Below, in pieces: positions 52,955 to 63,097 of a stretch of DNA of 64,000 nucleotides (its first letter is position 1; every line of letters starts with the position of its first letter). The stretch spans positions 3,038,001 through 3,102,000 of the forward strand of contig NZ_AP022618.1 of assembly GCF_010731615.1 (NCBI RefSeq), read 5' to 3'. The notes beneath the pieces were generated by a model. The model saw only the letters and a program-made list of their open reading frames with translations, was not told the origin of the DNA and searched no databases. The DNA is from Mycolicibacterium insubricum. GTDB lineage: Bacteria > Actinomycetota > Actinomycetes > Mycobacteriales > Mycobacteriaceae. Both the position numbers and the translations under genes were made by a program.

Positions 52955-53122
52955 GCGGACGACTCTAAACCCGCCGCCGCCTCCGGCCCGGTATCCTTGG
53001 CTGTCAGCGCCGCGGGATCGGGAACAGTGCTGCCCTGCGCAGCGTTGCACCCGTCGGTTCTGCCGGGTCGCCGACCCGTGTCCGCACCGCAGCACCGGAT
53101 TTTCAGCAAAGGAGTTCACACG

Positions 53123-53461
53123 ATGGCTGATCGCGTTCTGCGAGGCAGTCGACTCGGAGCCGTGAGCTACGAGACCGACCGCAACCACGACCTGGCGCCG
53201 CGTCAGGTGGCCCGGTACCGCACCGACAACGGTGAGGAATTCGACGTCCCGTTCGCCGACGACGCCGAGATCCCGCACACCTGGATGTGCCGCAACGGCC
53301 AGGAGGGCACCCTGATCGAGGGGGATGCGCCCGAGCCGAAGAAGGTCAAGCCGCCGCGCACGCACTGGGACATGCTGCTGGAACGCCGCTCCGTCGAGGA
53401 GCTCGAAGAGCTGCTCAAGGAGCGCCTCGACATCATCAAGACCCGCCGCCGCGGGAGCTGA
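53123..53461 (+). CDS. rbpA: RNA polymerase-binding protein RbpA
   Basis: RbpA binds group I sigma factor and RNA polymerase and stabilises the open complex; it is essential in mycobacteria. The 112-residue product MADRVLRGSRLGAVSYETDR has the N-terminal tail, the core domain (RYRTDNGEEFDVPFADDAE), a basic linker (PEPKKVKPPRTHW) that contacts promoter DNA, and the sigma-interacting helix (ERRSVEELEELLKERLD). An AAAGGAG ribosome-binding site lies 8 bases upstream of the ATG. The terminator at 53476 follows. Confidence 0.97.
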   Translation: MADRVLRGSRLGAVSYETDRNHDLAPRQVARYRTDNGEEFDVPFADDAEIPHTWMCRNGQEGTLIEGDAPEPKKVKPPRTHWDMLLERRSVEELEELLKERLDIIKTRRRGS

Positions 53462-53475
53462 TACCTCGAAACGAC

Positions 53476-53506
53476 AAATGCCGGGCCCTGCTGGGCCCGG
53501 CATTTT
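53476..53506 (+). terminator. rbpA intrinsic terminator
   Basis: AAATGCCGGGCCC (53476-53488) and GGGCCCGGCATTT (53493-53505) form a perfect 13-bp stem with a TGCT loop, followed by T and CGTT. It stands 15 bp after the rbpA stop codon. Confidence 0.9.
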
Positions 53507-53520
53507 CGTTGCGCTCGCCA

Positions 53521-53660
53521 GCTCGTCGAATCAGCCTGTGCTGGTCCGGCTGACCTCTTCCTCGCGGGCTCGTACCTCGCCCGCTCGTCGAATCAGCCTG
53601 TGCTGGTCCGGCTGACCTCTTCCTCGCGGGCTCGTACCTCGCCCGCTCGTCGAATCAGCC
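53521..53660. repeat. 62-bp tandem repeat array at the 3' end of ppm1 (two copies plus 16 bp)
   Basis: Two perfect 62-bp copies begin at 53521 and 53583, and a 16-bp partial third (GCTCGTCGAATCAGCC) begins at 53645 and runs over the ppm1 stop codon. The unit contains GGCTCGTACCTCGCCCGCTC. The period is not a multiple of three and the array lies outside coding sequence. Read on the minus strand, TTCGACGAGCGG and the following CGAGCCCGCGAGG resemble parts of the cobN unit. Confidence 0.93.
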
Positions 53661-54413
53661 GATCTGCTCGCCGCGGGCGCGGGCCATCCGGCCGGCGATC
53701 CCCCACTGCGCGACCTTGGCCATCGCCTCCCGGATGTTGGAGCCGCTCATCTTCGACACCCCGAGTTCGCGCTCGGTGAAGGTGATCGGCACCTCGACGA
53801 CGCTGAAGCCGTTGTTGATGGCCCGCCAGGTGAGGTCGATCTGGAAGCAGTAGCCCTTGGATTCGACGGCCGACAGGTCGATCTTCTCCAGCACCTCGCG
53901 CCGATAGGCGCGGTAACCGGCGGTGATGTCGTGAATGCCGACACCCAGCAGCAGCCGGGAGTAGGTGTTGGCGGTCTTGGACAGCACCAGGCGCCGCCAC
54001 GGCCAGTTCACCACGGTGCCGCCTTCGACGTAGCGGGAGCCGATGGCGACGTCGGCACCGGCGTCGATGGCCTCCAGCAGGCGGTAGAGCTGCTCCGGGG
54101 CGTGGCTGCCGTCGGCGTCCATCTCGACCAGCACCGAATAGCCGCGGCCCAGGCCCCAGGCGAACCCGGCCAGATACGCCGCACCCAGGCCGTCCTTGGC
54201 GCCGCGGTGCATGACGTGCACCCGGTCCGGGTCGGCCAGGGCCCGCTGGTCGGCGAGTTCGCCGGTGCCGTCGGGGCTGCCGTCGTCCACGACCAGGACG
54301 TGGACGTCCGGGCGGGCGGCGTGCACGCGATCCAGGATCAGGGGTAGATTCTCCCGCTCGTTATAGGTCGGGATGATCACCAGGGTGCGCTGACTGGGGC
54401 GCTCACTGGTCAT
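53655..54413 (-). CDS. ppm1: polyprenol monophosphomannose synthase
   Basis: This family 2 glycosyltransferase moves mannose from GDP-mannose to polyprenyl phosphate, the donor for lipomannan and LAM elongation and protein mannosylation. The 252-residue product starts [20 protein letters not shown] at ATG 54411-54413. The nucleotide-binding [10 protein letters not shown] is near residue 45, [12 protein letters not shown] carries the metal Asp residues near 97, and [16 protein letters not shown] follows. It has no membrane domain of its own. Its start overlaps the lnt stop by 11 bp. In M. tuberculosis the two activities are fused in one polypeptide; here they are separate. Confidence 0.95.
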   Translation of the reverse strand: MTSERPSQRTLVIIPTYNERENLPLILDRVHAARPDVHVLVVDDGSPDGTGELADQRALADPDRVHVMHRGAKDGLGAAYLAGFAWGLGRGYSVLVEMDADGSHAPEQLYRLLEAIDAGADVAIGSRYVEGGTVVNWPWRRLVLSKTANTYSRLLLGVGIHDITAGYRAYRREVLEKIDLSAVESKGYCFQIDLTWRAINNGFSVVEVPITFTERELGVSKMSGSNIREAMAKVAQWGIAGRMARARGEQIG

Positions 54414-56196
54414 GGGACTCCTCGGTACGGTCTCGACCCGGGCGGCGCCGGATCCTGCTGATGAACACACCATTCTGCATTATCGCGGCCAGCAGACCCG
54501 CCACACCGGCTCCGACCAGCGTCCACCCGATGGCCGGGCCCCATTTGGTGGCTGGCGTCTCGGTGGTCTTCAACCGCACGGCCGAGTCGAGGAACCCGGG
54601 GGTGAAGAACTCGGTCCGCGCCATCTCCCGCCCGTCGGGGGCGATGACGGCGCTGATACCGGTGGTACCGGCAACCAGGACGTAGCGGTCGTGCTCGACG
54701 GCGCGCAGCCGGGCGATGGCCAGCTGCTGTTCGCTCATGGCCGCGTCGAAGGTGGCGTTGTTGGTGGGCACCGCCAGCAATTGGGCGCCGTTGCGGACGG
54801 CCTGGCGCGGCTGCCGGTCGAAGATCACCTCCCAGCAGGTGGAGATCCCGACGGGCACTCCGGCGGCGGTGACCACACCGGTTCCGTCGCCGGGGACGAA
54901 ATAGCCGGCGCGGGCGGCGTACGGCGACAGTTTGGCGAAGAAGCTGCGCCACGGCAGGTACTCACCGAAGGGCTGCACGATCTGCTTGTCGTGCCGCGCC
55001 CCGGGGCCGGTCTCCGGGTCCCACACGATGACGGTGTTGGAGGCGGCCGGGTTGTCGCGGGTGGCTTCGGGCCGGGCGAGCACCGTCCCGACCAGGATCG
55101 GCGCGTTGATGGCCTGGGCGGCGGCGGTGATCTGCGCGCCGGCGTCGGTGTTGCGCAGCGGGTCGATGTCCGACGAGTTCTCCGGCCACAGCACGAACTG
55201 CGGCTGTGGCTGGTGACCGGCCCGCACTTCCTCGGCCAGCTTCTTGGTCTGGGCGACGTGGTTGTCCAGGACGGCGCGGCGCTGGGCGTTGAAGTCCAGG
55301 CCCAGCCGCGGCACGTTGCCCTGGATGATCGCGACGGTGACGCTTGGCTCGTCACCCGACCCAACCCCGGCCCGGCGGATCTGCGGGTAGACCAGGGCGG
55401 AGGCCAGCAGCGCGACCGCCACGCACACCCCGGGCAGCAGGACCGCCGGGGGAAGGTCGTGGTGGCCGTGGTGCCACCAGTCGACGATGCCGAACACCAC
55501 CGCGGCCAGGCACACCCCGGTCAGGGCGGTGGCCAGCGACACCAGCGGCGCGCCGCCCAGCTGCGCCAGTGGCAGCAGCGGCCCGGTGGTCTGCCCAAAC
55601 GCCGCCACGCCCCAGGGGAATCCTCCGAACGGGATAGTGGTCTTGAGCCATTCGACCGTCACCCAGATCAGCGCGATCCAGACCGGCCAGGCCCACAGGC
55701 CGCGGACCATCACCGCGAGCAGGCCGAACAGCCCGGTGAACAGGGCGCACATCAATGCCAGCGCCAGCCACGGCACGGGCCCGACCAGCCCGCCCACCCA
55801 GGGCAGCAGCGGGATATAGAAGGCCAGGCCGAACAGCAGGCCGTAGCCGAAGCCGCCGGCGGTGGTGGTGACGGGTTCGCCGCGGATCGCCAAGTGCCCG
55901 GTTAGCACCCAGGTCAGCAGGGCCAGCGCCAGTAGCGCCGCCCACCACCAGTTCAGCGGCGGGAAGCTCGCGCACATCAGCGCGCCGGCGACCAGAGAGG
56001 TGGTGATGCGGACCAGCCGGGGGCGCAGCCACGCCCAGCTGCGGGCCGGTGCGGCCGCGGCCCAGGTCTGCAGGCGGGCGCCGCGGGTGGGCCCGGGAGT
56101 CTCGGTCTCCGGGGCTTCGGGCGTGTCCGGCGAATCTTCCGTGGCGTCCGGTGTATCCGGGGTCTCGGGAGTCTCCGGGATTTCGGCGTCAGTCAT
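54403..56196 (-). CDS. lnt: apolipoprotein N-acyltransferase
   Basis: Lnt adds the third acyl chain to the N-terminal Cys of lipoproteins. The 597-residue product starts [17 protein letters not shown] at ATG 56194-56196 with an acidic repetitive N-terminal tail (residues 1-40, many ETPDTP-like units). Membrane helices lie between about residues 60 and 285, and a nitrilase-like CN-hydrolase domain at about 310-560. Catalytic Glu (LWPENSSD), Lys ([15 protein letters not shown]) and Cys ([10 protein letters not shown]) are present. It is translationally linked to ppm1, and the protein pair is thought to interact in species with split genes. Confidence 0.94.
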   Translation of the reverse strand: MTDAEIPETPETPDTPDATEDSPDTPEAPETETPGPTRGARLQTWAAAAPARSWAWLRPRLVRITTSLVAGALMCASFPPLNWWWAALLALALLTWVLTGHLAIRGEPVTTTAGGFGYGLLFGLAFYIPLLPWVGGLVGPVPWLALALMCALFTGLFGLLAVMVRGLWAWPVWIALIWVTVEWLKTTIPFGGFPWGVAAFGQTTGPLLPLAQLGGAPLVSLATALTGVCLAAVVFGIVDWWHHGHHDLPPAVLLPGVCVAVALLASALVYPQIRRAGVGSGDEPSVTVAIIQGNVPRLGLDFNAQRRAVLDNHVAQTKKLAEEVRAGHQPQPQFVLWPENSSDIDPLRNTDAGAQITAAAQAINAPILVGTVLARPEATRDNPAASNTVIVWDPETGPGARHDKQIVQPFGEYLPWRSFFAKLSPYAARAGYFVPGDGTGVVTAAGVPVGISTCWEVIFDRQPRQAVRNGAQLLAVPTNNATFDAAMSEQQLAIARLRAVEHDRYVLVAGTTGISAVIAPDGREMARTEFFTPGFLDSAVRLKTTETPATKWGPAIGWTLVGAGVAGLLAAIMQNGVFISRIRRRPGRDRTEESHDQ

Positions 56197-57793
56197 GAAA
56201 TCCTCCGAACAGCACCTCGCCGCGGTGCACGGTCTGCCGGCAGCGCGGTAGCGGAACGTCGGCGTCCAGCGTGGGCAGGGCCGGGACACGCGACCGCGGG
56301 TCGGTGGACCAGCGTTCCACCGTATCGGCGGGGGCGGCGACCACCAGGTCGTCGCTGTCCCAGATCGCGTAGGACGCCGGGGCCCCCGGCACCAGCGTGC
56401 CGGTCAACCCGTCGTTCACCCCGGCCGCCCGCCAGGCTCCGCGGGTGGCCGCGCCGAACGCGGCACGCGCCGAGATGGCGCTGCCCGGGGTCTGGTGCAG
56501 CGTCGCCGCCCGCACCGTCGACCACGGGTTCAGGCCGGTCACCGGGGTGTCGGAACCGAATGCCAGCGGTACGCCGGCCGAGGCCAGCATCGCCAGCGGG
56601 TTGAGGCCCGCGGCCCGCTCGGCGCCCAGCCGTCGGGCGTACATGCCGTCCGGACCGCCCCAGCGCGCGTCGAAGTTCGGTTGCATGCTGGCCACGATCC
56701 CCCAGGACCCGAGTTTGCGGGCGGCTTCGGCGTCGACCATCTCCAGGTGTTCCAGCCGGTGACCGCACCGGGCCACGGCCGGCACCCCCAATTCGGCAAC
56801 CAGGGCCTCGAACGCGTCGACGACGACGGTGACGGCCGCGTCGCCGATGACGTGGAACCCGGCGGTGATCCCGGCCCCGGTGCACGCCCGCAGGTGGGCG
56901 AGCACGGCTTCGGCGCCCAGGTAGGCGTTGCCGCAGCAGTCCGGGGCGTCGGCGTAGGGATCGCGCAGCCACGCGGTGTGCGAACCGAGGGCGCCGTCGA
57001 CGAACAGGTCCCCGGCCAGGCCGGCCGCACCGGTGGCCGCCAGCAGCTCCCGGGCCTGCTCGGGGGTTTCGACTGCCTCGCCCCAGTAGCCGCTGACCTG
57101 CACACCGTGAGTGGTGTCGCGCAGTTCGACCCAGTCGTCGACGCCGCCGATGTCCGGGCCCGCGCATTCGTGGACGGCCACCACCCCGTGGGCGGCGAAC
57201 GCGTCCAGCGCGGCGGTGCGGGCGGCGGCCCGCTGCTGCGGGGTCAGCAGGTTTCGGGCGGCGGCGCGGACGCGGTGGTGGGCGTCGGCCGACAGCGGGT
57301 GTTGCGGGTGGTATCCGAGGGCGGTGGCCAGCCCGTCGGTGCGGTCGCGCAGTGCGCTGCCGGCAACCGCCGAGTGCGCGTCGATGCGGGTGAGATACAC
57401 CGGCCGGGAGCCGACGACCGCGTCGATCTCCTCGACGGTCGGCGCCACCGGCTGCGGCCACCGCGTCTCATCCCAGCCGTGGCCCCACAGCACCGCGCCG
57501 TCCAGGGTGGCGGCGGCCGCGGCGATCAGTTCCAGGCAGTGTTCCCGCGAGCGGGCTTCGCCCAGGTCCAGGCCGGTCAGGGCCAGTCCGGTGGCGGTGG
57601 TGTGCACGTGTGCGTCGACGAAGGCGGGAGCCACGAATCCGCCGTCAAGGTCGACGACCTGGGCGTCCGGGTACTGCTTGCGGGCGACGTCATCGGAGCC
57701 CAGCCAGGCCACCGTGCCGTCGCGGACCGCCATGGCGGTGGCATCGGGATGGGTGGTGCTGTGTATGCGGCCACCCAGCAACAACGTCGTCAC
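56189..57793 (-). CDS. amidohydrolase (YtcJ-like family)
   Basis: The 534-residue metal-dependent hydrolase starts [20 protein letters not shown]. Metal ligands appear as [11 protein letters not shown] near residue 62, a Glu in [11 protein letters not shown] near 217, His in [10 protein letters not shown] near 320 and HRLEHLEMV near 350, with the late Asp in [13 protein letters not shown] near 420. Members hydrolyse amides or related bonds, but substrate is unknown. Its stop overlaps the lnt start by 8 bp, so amidohydrolase, lnt and ppm1 form one operon. Confidence 0.88.
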   Translation of the reverse strand: MTTLLLGGRIHSTTHPDATAMAVRDGTVAWLGSDDVARKQYPDAQVVDLDGGFVAPAFVDAHVHTTATGLALTGLDLGEARSREHCLELIAAAAATLDGAVLWGHGWDETRWPQPVAPTVEEIDAVVGSRPVYLTRIDAHSAVAGSALRDRTDGLATALGYHPQHPLSADAHHRVRAAARNLLTPQQRAAARTAALDAFAAHGVVAVHECAGPDIGGVDDWVELRDTTHGVQVSGYWGEAVETPEQARELLAATGAAGLAGDLFVDGALGSHTAWLRDPYADAPDCCGNAYLGAEAVLAHLRACTGAGITAGFHVIGDAAVTVVVDAFEALVAELGVPAVARCGHRLEHLEMVDAEAARKLGSWGIVASMQPNFDARWGGPDGMYARRLGAERAAGLNPLAMLASAGVPLAFGSDTPVTGLNPWSTVRAATLHQTPGSAISARAAFGAATRGAWRAAGVNDGLTGTLVPGAPASYAIWDSDDLVVAAPADTVERWSTDPRSRVPALPTLDADVPLPRCRQTVHRGEVLFGGFHD

Positions 57794-57829
57794 AACAGAA
57801 GAACCTACTGCGCGGACCTGGCGGGGCGA

Positions 57830-58327
57830 TCAGGGGACGATGGCGCGCGGCGCCGGGCCGCCCGGCGTATCGCCGAGGTCGATGATCTCGCCCTCGATGA
57901 CCTCGCCGTCGATGTAGTCGCCGCGGCCGTAACCACCGGTGGTGAAGCCCACCGCGCCCAGGTCGGCAAAGCGCACCCGGCCCGCCAGGCGGCCTGCGGC
58001 CACCGTCGTCACCACCGGGCGCAGCACCCGGCGCACCGGCGGGACCAGCAGGGCCATCCCGATCGCGCTGCTGACCAGCCCGGGAATGGCGACCAGCACC
58101 GTGCCGATGGCCACCAGGGCCCCGTCGGTGACGGCTCCGCCGGCATCGCGGACCCCGGAACGCAGCTGCGCGAGCTGGCGGCGCAGCTGGGATCCGGCCA
58201 GCAGCAATCCCGCCAGCAGCACACCGATCAGGATCAACAGTGCGGTCCCGATGCCGAGGAAGTAGACCAGGGCGACGACGGCGGCCAGCTCGGCAAGCAC
58301 GTAGACGGCAAAAGTCCGGCGGATCAT
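57830..58327 (-). CDS. fxsA: FxsA family membrane protein
   Basis: The 165-residue protein starts MIRRTFAVYVLAELAAVVAL. Two helices near the N-terminus (residues about 8-45) and two more near 75-110 give a small membrane protein; the core matches FxsA, which in E. coli alters phage exclusion when overproduced. The C-terminus is acidic (DYIDGEVIEGEIIDLGDTPGG). It is upstream of the amidohydrolase on the same strand with a 36-bp gap. The cellular role is not known. Confidence 0.86.
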   Translation of the reverse strand: MIRRTFAVYVLAELAAVVALVYFLGIGTALLILIGVLLAGLLLAGSQLRRQLAQLRSGVRDAGGAVTDGALVAIGTVLVAIPGLVSSAIGMALLVPPVRRVLRPVVTTVAAGRLAGRVRFADLGAVGFTTGGYGRGDYIDGEVIEGEIIDLGDTPGGPAPRAIVP

Positions 58328-58373
58328 GTCTGGTTCAACGCCTCGGAGGGTTAGCGAGTTCCAGGAGCCGCCA

Positions 58374-58424
58374 CCAGTAATCGGGCGGCGAAAAATCGCC
58401 GATTTTTCGCCACAGGCTTACTGG
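58374..58424. promoter_or_regulatory. nested palindrome upstream of fxsA
   Basis: GGCGAAAAATC (58387-58397) and GATTTTTCGCC (58401-58411) form a perfect 11-bp inverted repeat around GCC. An outer pair CCAGTAA (58374-58380) and TTACTGG (58418-58424) is concentric with it. The region lies between the F420-type gene and fxsA on the minus strand, so it may terminate the former or serve as an operator for the latter. There is no terminal T-tract outside the stem. Confidence 0.7.
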
Positions 58425-58504
58425 CGACGAGGAGCGGGAAGATCAGGCCGCCTGGATCAACGCTTGTCCCAGGACGACCACGCAGCCCCTCACCGTTCCC
58501 AGGG

Positions 58505-58882
58505 TCAGGCCGCCTTGATGAGCAACGCAACGTTCCGGCGTTCCCCGCCGCGCAGCTTGGAGAAGAAGTTGAAGACCTTGCCGATCAACCCGTAGTGGCG
58601 GCCGATGGCCTCGTAAGCGTCGTCCAGACGCTCCTTGCTGATCGAGGCCACCGCCTCCACCGCATCGCTGCGGGGGTTGCCCCGGACGTCGCAGCGGGCG
58701 ATGGTCACCCGCGGGGTGTTGCGGATCCGCTTGACCTTCCAGGAGTCCGCCTCGGTGAGCACGATCAGTCCGTCGCCGTCGGGCACCGCCCACACTGCGG
58801 TGGGTTTGGGCCGGCCGTCCTTGGTGAAGGTGGTCAGCAGGATGTACTTGGCGCCGGCGACATCGGCGAAGGTGAGTGCCAT
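58505..58882 (-). CDS. PPOX-class F420-dependent protein (Rv2061c-like)
   Basis: The 125-residue protein starts MALTFADVAGAKYILLTTFT. It has the split beta-barrel (FMN/F420-binding) pattern: KDGRPKPTAVWAVPDGDGLI, then WKVKRIRNTPRVTIARCDVRG, a common arrangement in mycobacterial F420-dependent enzymes. The C-terminal helix (DDAYEAIGRHYGLIGKVF) is present. It lies upstream of fxsA on the minus strand with 177 bp between them. Whether it binds F420 or FMN is not decided by sequence alone. Confidence 0.85.
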   Translation of the reverse strand: MALTFADVAGAKYILLTTFTKDGRPKPTAVWAVPDGDGLIVLTEADSWKVKRIRNTPRVTIARCDVRGNPRSDAVEAVASISKERLDDAYEAIGRHYGLIGKVFNFFSKLRGGERRNVALLIKAA

Positions 58883-59258
58883 TTCCCCAATCTACCGGCG
58901 CCGACTTATGTCACGCGGCCCGGTGATTGACCAATTGCGAGCGCATCCGGCGGCTGACCGCTCACCAGCGGCACTCCTCAAGGCGACGTGGCACGCGCAG
59001 CGTTGAACGCCGACGACGGCTGGCTCGCGCCCATGTGCCGGGAGAGGTACTACGCACTCTGCACAAAGCGGTCCTGCACGAGCAATTGAAACCTGAGGAC
59101 GCCGACGCCGACGCCGACACCTTCACCGCACTCGCGATCGAATACGTGCTTCCCGATGCGCTGCTCCTGCGCACCGCCTGGGCCTGGCGGCACAATGTTC
59201 CCGGTCGGCCGGAAGGTTGCGGTTGACGATCGCGCCGTTACCGATTCGTTCGCCGCGC
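58883..59258. other. gene-poor gap with possible degraded reading frame
   Basis: No intact gene is recognised in these 376 bp. A plus-strand open frame at 58927-59226 (99 codons) ends with a plausible helical segment (DADTFTALAIEYVLPDALLL), and other frames hold protein-like pieces such as APMCRERYYALCTKR near 59030. This pattern would fit a small decayed gene with frameshifts, but no parent family is recognised. Confidence 0.35.
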
Positions 59259-62200
59259 TCAGCCCTCCAGCTCACCCTCGGTTTCCAGCAGCACCCGGCG
59301 CAGACCGTCGAGGGTGTCCTTGGCCGGTTCCTCCCACATGCCGCGTTCGACGGCCTCCAGCAGCCGCTCGGCCATACCGTGCAGCGCCCACGGGTTGGCC
59401 TCGGCCATGAACTTGCGGTTCTGTTCGTCCAGCACGTAGCTGGCGGTCAGCCGCTCGTACATCCAGTCCGCCATCACGTGCGCGGTGGCGTCATAGCCGA
59501 AGAGGTAGTCCACCGTGGCGGCCATCTCGAAGGCGCCCTTGTAGCCGTGCCGGCGCATGGCCTCCATCCACCGCGGGTTGACCACCCGGGCCCGGAACAC
59601 CCGGGTGGTCTCCTCGTGCAGAGTCCGGGTGCGCACCGCATCGGGCCGGGTGTTGTCACCGATGTAGGCGGCCGGGGCCTTGCCGGTCAGCGCGCGGACG
59701 GTGGCAACCATTCCGCCGTGGTACTGGAAATAGTCGTCGGAGTCGGCGATGTCGTGTTCGCGGGTGTCGGTGTTCTTGGCGGCCACCGCAATTCGCCGGT
59801 AGGCCCGGTTCATGTCATCGGTGGCTGGGCGGCCGTCGAGGTCGCGTCCGTAGGCGAATCCGCCCCAGGCGGTGTACACCTGGGCCAGGTCGGCGTCGTC
59901 GCGCCAGTTGCGCGAGTCGATGAGCTGCAGCAGACCTGCGCCGTAGGAACCCGGTTTGGATCCGAACACCCGGGTGGTGGCGCGGCGAAGGTCGCCGTGT
60001 TCGGCCAAGTCCACCTGGGTGTGCGCACGCACGTAGTTGTCTTGCGGGTCCTCGTCGAGACCCGCGGCGAGCCCGACGGCATCATCCAGCATGGCGACCA
60101 CGTGCGGGAAGGCGTCCCGGAAGAACCCGGAGATGCGAACGGTGACATCGATGCGGGGGCGGCGCAGCTCTGCCAGCGGGATCGGCTCCAGATCCACCAC
60201 CCGGCGCGACGCGTCATCCCACACCGGGCGGATACCCAGCAGCGCAAGGACTTCGGCGATGTCGTCACCAGCGGTGCGCATGGCTGAGGTGCCCCACACC
60301 GACAGGCCCACCGACCGGGGCCAATCACCGTGGTCGGTGTGGTAGCGCTCCAGCAGCGAGTCCGCCATCGCCACCCCGGTCTCCCAGGCCAGCTTCGACG
60401 GCACCGCCTTGGGGTCCACCGAATAGAAGTTGCGGCCGGTGGGCAGCACGTTGACCAGACCGCGCAACGGGGAGCCGGACGGGCCGGCCGGGATGAAGCC
60501 ACCGTTCAGGGCGTGCAGCACCCGGTCGATCTCGGCCCCGGTGCCGGCCAGCCGCGGGACCACCTCGGTGGCGGCGAAGCGCAGCACGGTCGCGACCTCG
60601 GGGGAACCGGTGAGCTCGGGCACCGCGTCGGGGTCCCAGCCGCGGGCCTGCAGGGCGCCGATGAGCGCGCGGGCCCGGGATTCGGCGTCGTCGACGCTGC
60701 CCCGGTCGGCGCTGCCGTCCTCGGCCAGGCCGAGCGCCTCGCGCAGCCCCGGCACGGACTGGGTGCCCCCGAAGAGCTGGCGGGCCCGCAGGATGGCCAG
60801 CACCAGATCGAGTTCGGCTTCGCCGGTGGGTGTTTCGGCCAGGATGTGCAGACCGTCGCGGATCTGGACGTCCTTGATCTCGCACAGCCAGCCGTCGACG
60901 TGCAGCAGCATGTCGTCGAACACGTCCTCGTCGGGCCGGTCCTCCAGGCCAAGGTCATGATCCATCTTGGCCGCCCGCATCAGCGTCCAGATCTGCTGGC
61001 GGATCGCGGGGAGTTTGGCCGGGTCCAGTGCGGACACGTTGGCGTGCTCGTCGAGCAGCTGCTCCAGACGCGCGATGTCGCCGTAGGTCTCGGCCCGCGC
61101 CATCGGCGGGATGAGATGGTCGATGAGCACCGCGTGCGCCCGGCGTTTAGCCTGGCTGCCCTCCCCCGGGTCGTTGACCAGGAAGGGGTAGACCAGCGGC
61201 AGACTGCCGAGGGCGGCGTCGGATCCGCAGCTCGCCGACATTCCCAGGTTTTTGCCCGGCAGCCATTCGAGGTTGCCGTGCTTGCCCAAGTGCACGACGG
61301 CATCGGCTTTGAAATCCCCGCCGAACTCGCCGGGTCGATCGTCGGCGAGCCTCGTGCTCGCGGAACTACACCGCTCGCCGAACTCGCCGGGTCGATCGTC
61401 GGCGAGCCTCGTGCTCGCGGAACTACACCGCTCGCCGAACTCGCCGTCCAGCCACCGATAGGCCGCCAGGTAGTGGTGGCTCGGCGGCAGGTCGGGGTCG
61501 TGGTAGATCGCCACCGGGTTCTCGCCGAATCCGCGCGGCGGCTGCACCATCACCACCACGTTGCCGGAACGGATTGCGGCGATGACGATTTCACCATCCG
61601 GGTCGCGGCTGCGGTCGACGAACATCTCCCCCGGCGGCGGACCCCAGTGCCCGACGATCTCGTCGGCGAATTCGGCGGGCAGGGTGGCGAACCACTGCCG
61701 GTAGGCCGCCGCGGACACCCGGATAGGATTGGCCGCCAACTGTTCCTCGGTGAGCCACGCCTGGTCCTGACCGCCCCGGGCGATCAGCGTGTGCATCAGC
61801 GCGTCACCGTCACCGGCCTCGACGATTGTCGCCAAGTCCCCCGGATTCTCCGGCGACCCGATGTCATAACCCGAGTCGCGCATCGCCGACAGTAGCCGGA
61901 CGGCACTGGCCGGGGTGTCAAGACCCACGGCGTTGCCGATCCGGGCGTGCTTGGTCGGATACGCCGAAAACACCAGGGCGATCTGCTTTTCCGCGGCCGG
62001 GATGCGGCGCAGCCGGGCGTGCCGAACGGCCAGCCCGGCGACTCGGGCGCAGCGTTCCGGGTCGGCGACATAGCTGATCAGCCCGTCGTCGTCGATCTCC
62101 TTGAACGAGAACGGCACGGTGATGATGCGCCCGTCGAATTCCGGCACCGCGACCTGGCTGGCGACATCCAGCGGCGACATCCCGTCGTCGTTGCCGGTCC

Positions 62201-63005
62201 ACGCCGCCCTGTCGGTGGTCAGGCACAGGCCCTGCAGGATCGGGATATCCAGGGCGGCAAGGTGTTCGACGTTCCAGCTATCGTCGTCGCCACCGGCGGA
62301 GGCGGTCGCGGGCCGGGCGCCGCCGGCGGCCAGCACAGTGACCACCATGGCGTCGGCCCGCCCGAGAACCTCCAGCAGCTCCGGCTCGGCGGTGCGTAGC
62401 GACGCGCAGTACAGCGGCAGCGCCCGGGCGCCAGCGGCTTCGATGGCGCGACACAGCGCTTCGACGTAGCCGGTGTTGCCGGCCAGTTGCTGGGCCCGGT
62501 AGTACAGCACCGCCACCGTCACGCCGGAACCGTCCGTGTCGGCGGGGGTGCGTGCCAGCTCACCCCAGGACGGCAGGGCGGCGGGCTCGGCGAAGCCGTG
62601 CCCGGTCATCAGGACGGTGTCGGTCAGGAAGTTGTAGAGGTTGGCCAGGTTGCCCACACCACCCTGGGCCAGGTACACGTGCGCCTGGACGGCGATACCG
62701 GCCGGCACCGTGGAATGGGCCATCAGCTCGGCATCGGGGCTCTGCTCCCCGCTGACCACGACGGTCGGCAGCCCGGTAGCCAGGACCGCGTCGATGCCGT
62801 CCTGCCAGGCGCGGTGCCCACCCAGGATGCGGATGACCACCAGGTCCACGCCGGCCAACAGCTCAGGCAGGTCCTCGACCAGCAGCCGGGCCGGATTGGC
62901 CCACCGGTAGTTCGCTCCGCTGGCGCGGGCGGTGATGAGGTCGGTGTCCGAGGTGGACAGCAACAGCACGGTCGGTCGGGCGTCGTCTCCGGCGGGGTTG
63001 CTCAC
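59259..63005 (-). CDS. cobN: cobaltochelatase subunit CobN with internal tandem-repeat insertion
   Basis: CobN is the large subunit of the aerobic cobaltochelatase, which inserts cobalt into hydrogenobyrinate diamide in B12 synthesis, with ATPase partners encoded elsewhere. The 1248-residue product is near the normal family length. Motifs include the N-terminal [39 protein letters not shown] near 345, [14 protein letters not shown] near 570, and [18 protein letters not shown] near 930. Residues about 521-562 hold a repeated [19 protein letters not shown] unit encoded by the 57-bp array, inserted just before the conserved HLGKHG region. The frame is kept, so the protein may still work. Confidence 0.95.
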   Translation of the reverse strand: MSNPAGDDARPTVLLLSTSDTDLITARASGANYRWANPARLLVEDLPELLAGVDLVVIRILGGHRAWQDGIDAVLATGLPTVVVSGEQSPDAELMAHSTVPAGIAVQAHVYLAQGGVGNLANLYNFLTDTVLMTGHGFAEPAALPSWGELARTPADTDGSGVTVAVLYYRAQQLAGNTGYVEALCRAIEAAGARALPLYCASLRTAEPELLEVLGRADAMVVTVLAAGGARPATASAGGDDDSWNVEHLAALDIPILQGLCLTTDRAAWTGNDDGMSPLDVASQVAVPEFDGRIITVPFSFKEIDDDGLISYVADPERCARVAGLAVRHARLRRIPAAEKQIALVFSAYPTKHARIGNAVGLDTPASAVRLLSAMRDSGYDIGSPENPGDLATIVEAGDGDALMHTLIARGGQDQAWLTEEQLAANPIRVSAAAYRQWFATLPAEFADEIVGHWGPPPGEMFVDRSRDPDGEIVIAAIRSGNVVVMVQPPRGFGENPVAIYHDPDLPPSHHYLAAYRWLDGEFGERCSSASTRLADDRPGEFGERCSSASTRLADDRPGEFGGDFKADAVVHLGKHGNLEWLPGKNLGMSASCGSDAALGSLPLVYPFLVNDPGEGSQAKRRAHAVLIDHLIPPMARAETYGDIARLEQLLDEHANVSALDPAKLPAIRQQIWTLMRAAKMDHDLGLEDRPDEDVFDDMLLHVDGWLCEIKDVQIRDGLHILAETPTGEAELDLVLAILRARQLFGGTQSVPGLREALGLAEDGSADRGSVDDAESRARALIGALQARGWDPDAVPELTGSPEVATVLRFAATEVVPRLAGTGAEIDRVLHALNGGFIPAGPSGSPLRGLVNVLPTGRNFYSVDPKAVPSKLAWETGVAMADSLLERYHTDHGDWPRSVGLSVWGTSAMRTAGDDIAEVLALLGIRPVWDDASRRVVDLEPIPLAELRRPRIDVTVRISGFFRDAFPHVVAMLDDAVGLAAGLDEDPQDNYVRAHTQVDLAEHGDLRRATTRVFGSKPGSYGAGLLQLIDSRNWRDDADLAQVYTAWGGFAYGRDLDGRPATDDMNRAYRRIAVAAKNTDTREHDIADSDDYFQYHGGMVATVRALTGKAPAAYIGDNTRPDAVRTRTLHEETTRVFRARVVNPRWMEAMRRHGYKGAFEMAATVDYLFGYDATAHVMADWMYERLTASYVLDEQNRKFMAEANPWALHGMAERLLEAVERGMWEEPAKDTLDGLRRVLLETEGELEG
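61320..61445. repeat. 57-bp tandem repeat array inside cobN (two copies plus 12 bp)
   Basis: Two perfect 57-bp copies begin at 61320 and 61377, and a partial third GCCGAACTCGCC begins at 61434. The unit includes GAGCCTCGTGCTCGCGGAAC and ACACCGCTCGCCGAACTCGC. It encodes 19 residues in the cobN frame. It aligns with the reverse complement of the nadK unit along the full 57 bp. Confidence 0.95.
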
Positions 63006-63097
63006 CTGTCATTTTCTACCGCATCGGCGTCTTCCGCTGCGAACCCCGAGGTGCCACACTCGATCGAGCGGCCGGCGCCAGCGACGATGGAGGGGCC

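Noticed and set aside
63006..63097. Cobalamin riboswitch upstream of cobN
   Set aside because: Only 92 bp separate the divergent starts and no B12-box-like sequence is visible.
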